A stretch of 64,000 bases of DNA, from contig NZ_JANAVF010000007.1 in NCBI RefSeq assembly GCF_024213195.1, positions 1 to 64,000 of the forward strand, written 5' to 3'. Positions 24,981 through 32,570 of this stretch are shown here, piece after piece; the first letter of the stretch is position 1; every line of letters begins with the position of its first letter. The position numbers and the translations under genes were made by a program. The stretch comes from Streptomyces sp. TBY4. GTDB taxonomy: Bacteria > Actinomycetota > Actinomycetes > Streptomycetales > Streptomycetaceae. The notes under the pieces were generated by a model. The model ran no database searches. It worked only from the letters and a program-made list of their open reading frames with translations, and was not told the DNA's origin.

Positions 24981-25969
24981 TCCGCTTCGTGCTCAAACGG
25001 ACCGGCGGCGCACTGCTCGTGCTGCTCGCGCTGTCCGTCGTGATCTACGCGCTCTTCTACCTCGTCCCCAGCGACGCCGCCCGCCTCGCCTGCGGGGAGC
25101 GCTGCAATCCGGCGCAGATCGCCCAGGTGCGCGAACAGCTCGGGCTGAACGAGTCGACCGTCGCCCAGTACCTGAAATTCCTCCAGGGGCTGGTGGCGGG
25201 CCGGGACTACTCCGGCGGCGCCGGGCTCGTCCTGCACTGCGACGCGCCCTGCCTCGGATTCTCGTACCAGAACGACCAGCAGGTCACCGAACTGCTGCTG
25301 GAACGGCTCCCCGCCACCCTGTCGCTGGCGCTGGGCGCCCTGGTGATCTGGCTCGTGATCGGCGTCGGCACCGGACTGCTCTCCGCGCTGCGCCGGGGCG
25401 GCCTCACCGAGCGGGCCCTGACCGTGCTCACCCTCGCCGCCAGCGGAACCCCCGTCTTCATCCTCGGGCTGCTGCTGCTCATGGCCGTCTGCGCCTACCT
25501 GCAGTGGCTGCCCTTCCCCACGTACGTCCCGCTCGGCGACGACCCCGAGCAGTGGGCGTGGAACCTGCTGCTGCCCTGGGTGGCCCTCGGCTTCTTCGAG
25601 AGCGCCAAGTACGCCCGGCTGAGCCGCAGTTCCATCCTGGAGACCCTCGCCGAGGACCACATCCGCACCTTCCGCGCCTACGGGGTGGGGGAGCGGGCCG
25701 TCGTCACCCGGCACGCCGTGCGGGGCGCGGTGGCCCCGGTGATCGCACTCAGCGCCGTGGACTTCGGCACCATGATCGGCGGCGCCGTGCTCACCGAGTC
25801 GCTGTTCGGGATCCCCGGGCTCGGCAAGACCCTCATCGACGGCGTACGCGTGGTGGACCTCCCCGTGGTGGTGGGCGTGGTGCTCGCCATCGGCGCGGCC
25901 GTGGTGCTCGCGGGGGTCGTCGCCGACGTGCTGTACGCCGTCGCGGACCGAAGGGTGGTTCTGGCATGA
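24977..25969 (+). CDS. ABC transporter permease, OppB/DppB type
   Basis: 330 residues with six membrane helices. MIRFVLKRTGGALLVLLALS is a typical OppB N-terminus, QLGLNESTVAQYLKFL follows the first helix, and the EAA loop is HIRTFRAYGVGERAVVTRHAVR. A Cys-containing loop (ACGERCNP, LHCDAPC) lies on the outer face and could form disulfides. The order substrate protein, OppC, OppB, ATPase reverses the common B-C order. Start and stop overlap both neighbours by four bases. Confidence 0.92.
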   Translation: MIRFVLKRTGGALLVLLALSVVIYALFYLVPSDAARLACGERCNPAQIAQVREQLGLNESTVAQYLKFLQGLVAGRDYSGGAGLVLHCDAPCLGFSYQNDQQVTELLLERLPATLSLALGALVIWLVIGVGTGLLSALRRGGLTERALTVLTLAASGTPVFILGLLLLMAVCAYLQWLPFPTYVPLGDDPEQWAWNLLLPWVALGFFESAKYARLSRSSILETLAEDHIRTFRAYGVGERAVVTRHAVRGAVAPVIALSAVDFGTMIGGAVLTESLFGIPGLGKTLIDGVRVVDLPVVVGVVLAIGAAVVLAGVVADVLYAVADRRVVLA

Positions 25970-27657
25970 CACAGGCTTCGCTGGTGGAGGTCGGCGGCCT
26001 CACCGTCGACTTCCCGGTCGGCCGGCCGGGGGAGTACGTACGGGCCGTGGACGGGGTGTCCTTCACCCTGGAGCCCGGCTGCGCGCTGGGCATCGTAGGG
26101 GAGTCCGGGAGCGGCAAGTCCACTGTTGCAGCAGCCCTGTTGGGGCTGCACCACGGGACCGGGGCGCGGCTCGGCGGCACCGTCCGGGTCGGCGGCACCG
26201 ACGTGGGCGCGGCCTCGCCGGCCGAGCTCCGGGCGCTGCGCGGGGCCGTCGCCGCGATGGTCTTCCAGGACCCGCTGAGCTCCCTCGACCCGTACTACGC
26301 CATCGGCGACCAGATCGCCGAGGTGTACCGGGTGCATGCCGCTGTGTCGCGGCGTGCGGCCCGGGCGCGGGCGGTCGAGGTGCTCGACCGGGTGGGCATA
26401 CCCGACGCAGCGCGCCGCTCCCGGGCGCGGCCGCACGAGTTCAGCGGGGGCATGCGGCAACGGGCCCTGATCGCCATGGCGTTGGCGTGCGAGCCGCGGC
26501 TGCTGATCGCGGACGAGCCGACCACGGCGCTCGACGTCACCGTCCAGGCGCAGATCCTCGACCTGCTGCACGGGCTGCGGGAGGAGCGGGGGCTCGGGCT
26601 GCTGCTCGTCACCCACGACGTGGGGGTGGCGGCGGAGAGCGTGGACGCGGTGCTGGTGATGAGGGCGGGGGTGGTGGTCGAGCGGGGCTCGGTGGAGTCC
26701 GTGCTGTCGGCTCCGGCCGATCCGTACACCGCTGCGCTGCTGGCGGCCGTGCCGAGGCTGGACGCGGTGCGGGTGCCCCGGCCGGGGGCTGTACGGGCGC
26801 TGCCCGGGCCCGCGCCTCAAACGCCGGCGGGGCTGCATTTGCTGGATGCGGTGCCCGTCGTCGAGGCCTTCTCGTTGCGGAAGGAGTTCGGGCGGGGGAA
26901 GCGGCGGGTGGAGGCCGTGGGTGGGGTTTCGGTGGTCGTGCGGGCGGGGGAGACGCTCGGGATCGTCGGGGAGAGCGGGAGCGGGAAGAGCACGCTCGGG
27001 CGGATGCTCGTCGGGCTGCTGGAGCCCAGCTCCGGGCAGATCCGGCGGGACGGGGTGGAGAGTGCGGGCGTGGTGCCCGGGGTGCAGATGGTGTTCCAGG
27101 ACCCGGTGTCCTCGCTCTATCCGCGGCGTTCGATCGGCGAGTCCATCGCGGATCCGCTGCGCGCGGCGGGGGAGCGGGACCAGGGGGCGATCCGGGCCCG
27201 GGTCGGCGAACTGCTGCTCCGGGTGGGCCTGGAGGAGGCGCACTACGACCGGTACCCCCACGAGTTCAGCGGAGGCCAGCGCCAGCGCGTCGGCATCGCC
27301 CGGGCCCTCGCGCCCCGGCCCCGGCTGATCGTCTGCGACGAGCCCGTCTCGGCCCTCGACGTGACCACGCAGGCGCAGGTCACCGCCCTGCTGGCCGAGC
27401 TCCAGCGGGAGCTCGGCATCGCCCTGGTCTTCATCGCGCACGACCTCGCCGTGGTCCGCCAGGTCAGCGACCGGGTCGCGGTCATGCGGGGCGGGGTGAT
27501 CGTGGAGGAGGGCCCCGTCGACGAGGTCTACGACCGGCCCGCGCACGCCTACACCCGGGAGCTGCTCGCCGCCGTCCCGTCCCCCGACCCGGAATCGGCC
27601 GCCGCCCGCAGGCTCGGCCGGCGCCGTTCCGGGGGAGTGCTCGCGGGGGCCTCGTAG
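25966..27657 (+). CDS. Fused double ABC ATPase (OppD-OppF type)
   Basis: 563 residues with two complete nucleotide-binding domains: GESGSGKST at about 46, FSGGMRQR and LIADEPTTALD in the first; GESGSGKST at about 333, FSGGQRQR and CDEPVSALD in the second. It replaces the separate OppD and OppF subunits energising the permeases. The linker (about residues 270-300) is proline-rich and partly encoded by a fragment of a dispersed Streptomyces repeat (26813-26841). Codons from about 26590 to 27150 favour G rather than C at the third position, unlike the flanks. Confidence 0.92.
   Translation: MTQASLVEVGGLTVDFPVGRPGEYVRAVDGVSFTLEPGCALGIVGESGSGKSTVAAALLGLHHGTGARLGGTVRVGGTDVGAASPAELRALRGAVAAMVFQDPLSSLDPYYAIGDQIAEVYRVHAAVSRRAARARAVEVLDRVGIPDAARRSRARPHEFSGGMRQRALIAMALACEPRLLIADEPTTALDVTVQAQILDLLHGLREERGLGLLLVTHDVGVAAESVDAVLVMRAGVVVERGSVESVLSAPADPYTAALLAAVPRLDAVRVPRPGAVRALPGPAPQTPAGLHLLDAVPVVEAFSLRKEFGRGKRRVEAVGGVSVVVRAGETLGIVGESGSGKSTLGRMLVGLLEPSSGQIRRDGVESAGVVPGVQMVFQDPVSSLYPRRSIGESIADPLRAAGERDQGAIRARVGELLLRVGLEEAHYDRYPHEFSGGQRQRVGIARALAPRPRLIVCDEPVSALDVTTQAQVTALLAELQRELGIALVFIAHDLAVVRQVSDRVAVMRGGVIVEEGPVDEVYDRPAHAYTRELLAAVPSPDPESAAARRLGRRRSGGVLAGAS
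26813..26841 (-). repeat. Fragment of dispersed repeat inside the ABC ATPase linker
   Basis: On the minus strand this reads CAGCCCCGCCGGCGTTTGAGG, preceded by CAAATG, matching 58603-58624 (CCAGCCCGTCCGGCGTTTGAGG) with few differences. The GGCGTTTGAGG core is, from memory, a highly repeated Streptomyces intergenic motif. Here it is translated as part of the interdomain linker. Confidence 0.65.
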
Positions 27658-27755
27658 AACCGCTCCCCGGTAGTGCGCAGACCGGTTCTCAGTAGTTCCT
27701 AGCGTGCTCGAACGCGAACCGTACGGGAAAGTTACGACTCTTCACCCCTTCCGGT

Positions 27756-27783
27756 GGCGCGACGGACAACCGTCCGTCGCGCC
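27756..27783. terminator. Hairpin between the transporter operon and the Pel-like cluster
   Basis: GGCGCGACGGAC (27756-27767) pairs with GTCCGTCGCGCC (27772-27783) around AACC, 12 perfect pairs. It sits 99 bases after the ATPase stop and 76 bases before the glycosyltransferase, so it either ends the transporter mRNA or forms a leader structure of the next operon. TAGCGT near 27700 could be a -10 box upstream of it. Confidence 0.6.
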
Positions 27784-27858
27784 TTCGGCATATCCGCTTG
27801 AGTTCGTATCCGGCGGGTCGCCGGACCGACGGAGACCGCCTGAAACGGGAGATCGGGG

Positions 27859-29691
27859 GTGCCACTCGTGCGGATCGGACTGCTCACGGAAGGTGGTTAT
27901 CCGTATGCGACGGGGGAAGCGAGGCTGTGGTGCGACCGGCTCGTGCGCGGGCTTCCCCAGCACGAGTTCGAGCTCTACGCCCTGAGCCGCACCGCGGAGC
28001 AGGAGGAGCGCGGCCGGGTGCCGCTGCCCTCCCACGTCACCCGGGTGCTGACCGCCCCGCTGTGGGCGCCGGCCGACGACGGGCGCAGCTACCGGCGCCG
28101 CGAGCGCCGTCGCTTCGCCGCCGCCTTCACGGACCTGGTCCGCGGGATCTGCGGGGCCGACCCCGCGCGGTTCGCGGACGGGCTGTACGGGCTGGCCGGG
28201 CTCGCCTGGGACCAGGGCGGGCTGTACGCGGCACTGCGCTCCGAGACGGCCGTACGGGCCGTGGAGTCCGCCTGTCGCGCCCCCGAGGCGAGCAGGGCCG
28301 TACAGCGGGCGCAGGTCGCGGACCTGCTGGAGTTCGTGGACGAACTGGAGCGGATGCTGCGGCCGTTGTCCCTCGACTGGTACGAGGACCTGCGCGAGGT
28401 CGACGTCTGCCACGCGGCTGCGGGCGGGGTCGCGGCGATCCCCGGGCTCCTGGCCAAACGCTTCTTCGGGGTACCGCTCCTCGTCACCGAGTACGGGGTC
28501 CAGCTCCGGGCCCACTACCTGGAGCACTCCGTGCACTCCGCGCGGGAAGAGCGGCCGGCCGTACGGGCCCTGCTCGCGGCGTTCCACACCCGGCTGGCCG
28601 GCGAGATCTACTCCCAGGCCGACCTGCTCACCCCCGGCAACGCGCACGCCCGGCGCTGGCAGGAACGCTGCGGGGCCTCGCGGGAGCGGCTGCGCACGGT
28701 CTACCCCGGGATGGAGGCGGACCGATTCGCCACGGTGGGCGAGGACGCCTCGTGCGGGGACCCGTACACGCTGGTCTGGGTCGGCCGGGTGGACCCCGCC
28801 AAGGACCTGATCGGCCTGCTGCACGCCTTCGCCGAGGTGCGCAGGGCCGAACCGCGGGCCCGGCTGCGGATCTTCGCGGCGGCGGCCCCGGCGGAGAGCC
28901 GCGGCGCCGACGCCGTCGGGCACGGTTACCTCTCCGACTGCCGCTCGCTCGCCGCGCAGCTCTTCCCCGACGAGGCCGCCGACGCGCACGCCGTCGGCGA
29001 GAACCCGGTCACCTTCGAGGAGATCGGCGGACCCGAGGTGCCGTCCCCGGCCGACGCGTACGGATCGGGGCGGGTGGTGGTGCTCTCCTCCGTGATCGAG
29101 GGCTTCCCCATCACCCTGGCCGAGGCGATGTTCTGCGGGCGCGCCACCGTGTCCACCGACGTCGGAGCCGTCGTCGAGGTGATCGGCGGGACCGGGCTCG
29201 TGGTGCCGCCGCGCAATCCGCGCGCGCTCGCCGAAGCCTGCGTCACGCTGCTGAAGGACCCCGAGCGGGCCCAGCGGCTCGGATCGGCCGCCCGGGCCCG
29301 GGCCCTCGAACTCTTCACCGTCGAGCAGAACGTGGCCGCCTTCCAGGAGTCCTACCTCCGGCTGCTCGCCCGCGGCCCGGCCCGCCCCGAGGGCGCCGGA
29401 GTCCCCTTCGAACAGCCCCCGGAGGCCCGGGTCCCGGGCCACTGGGCCACCCCGACCTGGGCCGCCCCCCACCCCGCCCCGGACTCCTCCGCGCCGGTCC
29501 CCTCCGCCGCCCCCGGTACGCCGGCCCCCCGGGACGGGACCGATCCCCCGGACCCCGCACCGGCCGTCACCCCGGACCGGCCCCGCCCCACGGACTCCGG
29601 TCCCGCCGAGGGAGCCCTCCCGGGCGCGGGCCGCGTCGTGGTGGCCGGCGTGCGTGCCGTGCGTGCCGCCGGTTCGGAGGCCTCCGCATGA
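27859..29691 (+). CDS. PelF-like glycosyltransferase (GT4 with DUF3492)
   Basis: 610 residues. The N-terminus VRIGLLTEGGYPYATGEARLWCDRLV matches the DUF3492 start of PelF, the cytoplasmic transferase of the Pel exopolysaccharide system. A GT-B fold follows: TLVWVGRVDPAKDL opens the C-terminal domain and SSVIEGFPITLAEAMFCGRATV is the nucleotide-sugar EX7E region. About 120 Pro/Ala-rich residues trail the enzyme and look disordered. The GTG at 27859 has GGGAG seven bases upstream; a GTG at 27868 is also possible. The next gene overlaps its stop (ATGA). UDP-HexNAc as donor is inference. Confidence 0.88.
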   Translation: MPLVRIGLLTEGGYPYATGEARLWCDRLVRGLPQHEFELYALSRTAEQEERGRVPLPSHVTRVLTAPLWAPADDGRSYRRRERRRFAAAFTDLVRGICGADPARFADGLYGLAGLAWDQGGLYAALRSETAVRAVESACRAPEASRAVQRAQVADLLEFVDELERMLRPLSLDWYEDLREVDVCHAAAGGVAAIPGLLAKRFFGVPLLVTEYGVQLRAHYLEHSVHSAREERPAVRALLAAFHTRLAGEIYSQADLLTPGNAHARRWQERCGASRERLRTVYPGMEADRFATVGEDASCGDPYTLVWVGRVDPAKDLIGLLHAFAEVRRAEPRARLRIFAAAAPAESRGADAVGHGYLSDCRSLAAQLFPDEAADAHAVGENPVTFEEIGGPEVPSPADAYGSGRVVVLSSVIEGFPITLAEAMFCGRATVSTDVGAVVEVIGGTGLVVPPRNPRALAEACVTLLKDPERAQRLGSAARARALELFTVEQNVAAFQESYLRLLARGPARPEGAGVPFEQPPEARVPGHWATPTWAAPHPAPDSSAPVPSAAPGTPAPRDGTDPPDPAPAVTPDRPRPTDSGPAEGALPGAGRVVVAGVRAVRAAGSEASA

Positions 29692-30596
29692 CCGTGCCGC
29701 TGGACGAAGCCGTTCCCCTCGATCCGCCGCCGCCGCGCAGGGCGCGCTCCGGCGGGGATCCCGTCAAGGCGCTGCTCCACCGGCACCGTGAGCTCTGCGA
29801 GCACGCCGTGGACCCGCTGGAGATCGCCGCCGGGCTGGAGGCGCACGGCATCACCGACCGCACCGCCGCCCGGTTCCGGCACCGGGACGTCTTCTCCCTC
29901 GCGGAGGAGCTCTACGCCCGGACCCCCCGCAACGGCACCGCACCCGCCCCGGCGGCCGGGATCCCGGTCCGAGCCGAGGCGGTACGGGGCTTCGGCTACG
30001 CGCTGCTGCCCGGGGCCCTCGCCCTCGGCGCGGCCGCCGCCGGGCTGCCCTGGGCCGGTGCGCTGGCGGTGCTCGTCACCGTCGCCGCGCTCGGGCGGCC
30101 CGGCCGGGCCGCCGGGGGCCGGTTCCCCGCCGCCGTGCACCTGCTGGCCGCAGCCGCCCTCGGCTGGGCCGTCCACCGGCACGGCACACCGCTCGGAACC
30201 GCCCTGGCCGTGGCCGTCGCCCCCGGACACCTGGCCGGCTCCTTCTTCGCGGCCCGCGCCCGGCGCAGGCTCGCCGGGAGCCGGGCCCTGGAGGACTTCG
30301 CCGACGGGGTGAGACCGCTGCTCCTCGGGACGCTCGCGCTGTACGCCGCGGCCGCCGCGGGAGCGGCCGCACTGGCCGGGACCTCCCTGGCGGTGGCCGT
30401 ACCGCTCGCGGTGCTGCTCCTCCTGACCCGGCTGCTGCTCGGGCACGGAGCCCCCCGCGGAGCCCTGGCGGCGGCCCTGGCCCTCGTACTCGCCCTGCTC
30501 CCGGTCCCGGCGGCGCCGTTCGCCGCCGCGGCGGGAGTGCTCGTACCCGCCGTCCTCGCGCTGTCGCGGGCCTCCGCGCACGCACGGCGGCCCTGA
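29688..30596 (+). CDS. Polytopic membrane protein of the Pel-like cluster
   Basis: 302 residues. The first 95 are soluble and partly helical (VKALLHRHRELCEHAVDPLEIAAGLEAHGITDRTAARF); the rest is Ala/Leu-rich with about seven to eight membrane helices and short basic loops (RARRRLAG). It is too short for PelG (about 450 residues) and I see no family signature, but overlap with the glycosyltransferase gene and the clustered epimerase suggest a membrane partner in polymer synthesis or export. Confidence 0.78.
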   Translation: MTVPLDEAVPLDPPPPRRARSGGDPVKALLHRHRELCEHAVDPLEIAAGLEAHGITDRTAARFRHRDVFSLAEELYARTPRNGTAPAPAAGIPVRAEAVRGFGYALLPGALALGAAAAGLPWAGALAVLVTVAALGRPGRAAGGRFPAAVHLLAAAALGWAVHRHGTPLGTALAVAVAPGHLAGSFFAARARRRLAGSRALEDFADGVRPLLLGTLALYAAAAAGAAALAGTSLAVAVPLAVLLLLTRLLLGHGAPRGALAAALALVLALLPVPAAPFAAAAGVLVPAVLALSRASAHARRP

Positions 30597-30668
30597 ACCC
30601 TTCGGAAGCAGACACCGAAGCGCCGTACCCCCCGCCCGCTCGACCCGTCCAGCAAGGAGAAACAGGAA

Positions 30669-30707
30669 ATGACCGGCCAGCCAACCAACCAAGGGGACGC
30701 GCGATGA
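30669..30707 (+). CDS. Possible 12-codon minicistron before the epimerase
   Basis: AAGGAG lies nine bases before an ATG at 30669 that opens a 12-residue frame (MTGQPTNQGDAR), whose TGA overlaps the ATG of the epimerase gene as ATGA. The epimerase also has its own AAGGGGA. This arrangement fits a coupling minicistron; chance cannot be excluded. Confidence 0.35.
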   Translation: MTGQPTNQGDAR

Positions 30708-31732
30708 GGGTGCTGCTGATCGGAGCCAACGGATACCTCGGGCGCTACGTCGCGGACCGGCTGCTCGCCGACCCCGCCGTGCAGCTCACCGCGCTCGGCC
30801 GGGGCGACGACGCCGACGTCCGCTTCGACCTCGCCACCGGCAGCCCCGGCGCGCTCACCCGCTTCCTCGACGCCGTCCACCCGGGCGTCGTCATCAACTG
30901 CGCGGGAGCCACCCGCGGCGGCGCCCGGGAGCTGACCCGGCACAACACCGTCGCCGTCGCCACCATCTGCGAATCGCTGCGGCGCAGCGGCTGCGGCGCC
31001 CGGCTCGTCCAGCTCGGCTGCGCCGCCGAGTACGGGCCCAGCCAGCCCGGTTCCTCCACGGCCGAGGACGCCGTGCCCAGACCGGGAGGGCCGTACGGGG
31101 TCAGCAAACTGGCCGCCACCGAGCTCGTCCTCGGCTCCGGGCTGGACGCCGTCGTCCTGCGGGTCTTCTCTCCCGTCGGCCCCGGCACCCCCGCCGGATC
31201 CCCCCTCGGCCGGCTCGCCGAGGCCATGCGGCGGGCGATGCAGTCCGGGGACGGCGAGCTCAAGCTCAGCGGACTCGGCGTGCAGCGCGACTTCGTCGAC
31301 GTACGGGACGTGGCCCGGGCCGTGCACGCCGCCTCGCTGTCGGCGGCCCAGGGCGTGGTCAACATCGGCACCGGCCGGGCGGTCCGGCTGCGCGACGCGG
31401 CCGCCGTGCTGGCCCGGGTCGCGGGGTACGGCGGCTCGCTGAACGAGATCGACGTACCGCAGCACGGACAGCACGCCCAGCACCCGCAGGCGCACGGGCA
31501 CCCGGGCCGGCCCGCCGGGCTCGCCGCCATCGGCTCCCCGCGCTCCGAGGCCACCGCCGAGCAGCTCGCCGCGGCGACGGCCGCCCAGCCGCCGTACCCC
31601 TACCCGGACGGCTGCGGAGCCTGGCAGCAGGCGGACGTCCGTACCGCCCGCGACCGGCTCGGCTGGCGGCCCCGGATCAACCTGGAGGAATCCCTCGCGG
31701 ACATCTGGATGGAGGCGGCGTGCCGCATCTGA
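30704..31732 (+). CDS. NAD-dependent sugar-nucleotide epimerase/dehydratase
   Basis: 342 residues, extended SDR. GANGYLG (8-14) binds NAD, NCAGATRGG follows strand 4, and the catalytic pair is Tyr131-Lys135 in YGVSK. The substrate part contains VQRDFVDVRDVARAV and NIGTGRAV, as in UDP-hexose/HexNAc 4-epimerases. A His-rich insert (QHGQHAQHPQAHGHPG, about 254-269) is unusual. PelX of Pel systems and Uge3 of fungal galactosaminogalactan are 4-epimerases supplying UDP-GalNAc; a similar role here is inference. The spherulin gene overlaps its 3' end by 13 bases. Confidence 0.88.
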   Translation: MRVLLIGANGYLGRYVADRLLADPAVQLTALGRGDDADVRFDLATGSPGALTRFLDAVHPGVVINCAGATRGGARELTRHNTVAVATICESLRRSGCGARLVQLGCAAEYGPSQPGSSTAEDAVPRPGGPYGVSKLAATELVLGSGLDAVVLRVFSPVGPGTPAGSPLGRLAEAMRRAMQSGDGELKLSGLGVQRDFVDVRDVARAVHAASLSAAQGVVNIGTGRAVRLRDAAAVLARVAGYGGSLNEIDVPQHGQHAQHPQAHGHPGRPAGLAAIGSPRSEATAEQLAAATAAQPPYPYPDGCGAWQQADVRTARDRLGWRPRINLEESLADIWMEAACRI

Positions 31733-32472
31733 CCACCCCGCCGGCGGCCGGCCAGGCCGTCACCGAGGCGGGCCGGCCGGGCCTGGGCGTCCCCGGGTAC
31801 GCGCACCCGCTGCTGGCACCGGTGGAGTGGGCCGAGCTGACCCGGCCCGGGACGCCGCTGCACTGGGCCGTCCTCAACGTCGCGGACGGGCCGGGCGGCC
31901 GGCCCGACCTGCACTGCACCGAGGCGGCCGCGAAGCTCCGCGGCGCGGGCGGCGCGGTCCTCGGGCACCTCGCGATGCGGGGCGGGGAGCGGTCGTTCGG
32001 GGAACTCGTCTCGGACGCCCACCGCTTCCGGGACTGGTACGGGGCCGACGGCTTCTACCTCGCGGACGCCCCGGCCGGGAAGGCGGAGCTGGCCTCCGTG
32101 CGCCGGGTCGCGGACACCCTGCGGGGGCTCGGCGAGGGCCTGCGGATCGTCCTCGGCCACGGGACGCACCCCTGCGAGGGGTACACGGAGGCCGCCGACC
32201 AGCTGGTCACCTTCTCCGGGAGCTGGGCGGACTACCGCTGGTCGCAGGTGGCGGAGTGGACGGCGGACCATCCGCCGGAGACGTTCTGCCACCTGGTGCA
32301 CGGAGTACCGCGCACGCACCTGGAGGAAGCGCTCCGGATCGCCCGCTGGCAGGGCGCGGGGACCATCTGGTTCACCGACCGCCGCGGGGCCGCTCCCCTG
32401 GACCCGTGGGCCTCGATGCCCGGGTACTGGGACGAAATCGTCTCGCGGATCGGACCGGGTGTCTCGGAATGA
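31720..32472 (+). CDS. Spherulin-4 (GH135-like) family protein
   Basis: 250 residues forming the alpha/beta barrel of the spherulin-4 family: GVPGYAHPLLAPVEW, PLHWAVLNVADGPG, GHLAMRGGERSFGEL, DWYGADGFYLADAP, ADQLVTFSGSWADY and HLVHGVPRT. In fungi (Sph3) this family cleaves galactosaminogalactan. The usual acidic pair after the DG-F motif and the Glu in the F-E-x-S motif appear changed here (LADAP, FSGS), so activity is uncertain. No signal peptide is visible. The GTG start has GGAGG four bases upstream, inside the epimerase gene. Confidence 0.82.
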   Translation: MPHLTTPPAAGQAVTEAGRPGLGVPGYAHPLLAPVEWAELTRPGTPLHWAVLNVADGPGGRPDLHCTEAAAKLRGAGGAVLGHLAMRGGERSFGELVSDAHRFRDWYGADGFYLADAPAGKAELASVRRVADTLRGLGEGLRIVLGHGTHPCEGYTEAADQLVTFSGSWADYRWSQVAEWTADHPPETFCHLVHGVPRTHLEEALRIARWQGAGTIWFTDRRGAAPLDPWASMPGYWDEIVSRIGPGVSE

Positions 32473-32480
32473 AGGAGGGC

Positions 32481-32570
32481 GTGGCAGTGTTACGGGAAGA
32501 ACCACCGTTAAGACTTAATCATCTACGGAGTCCCCGTGTCGCTGCCACCCCTGGTAGAGCCAGCTGCTGA
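32481..32570 (+). CDS. Possible regulatory upstream frame with two TTA codons before moeZ
   Basis: AAGGAGG (32472-32478), a near-perfect ribosome site, precedes a GTG that opens 29 codons (MAVLREEPPLRLNHLRS...) ending at TGA 32568-32570, overlapping the moeZ start in another frame. Codons 4 and 10 are TTA, read only by the developmentally controlled bldA tRNA in Streptomyces, and AGA, CTT, AAT and CTA are also rare. It may be a bldA-dependent uORF, or AT-rich promoter DNA that happens to be open. Confidence 0.35.
   Translation: MAVLREEPPLRLNHLRSPRVAATPGRASC

Noticed and set aside
29688..30596. Calling the 302-residue membrane protein PelG
   Set aside because: It is about 150 residues short of PelG and lacks a recognisable flippase signature.
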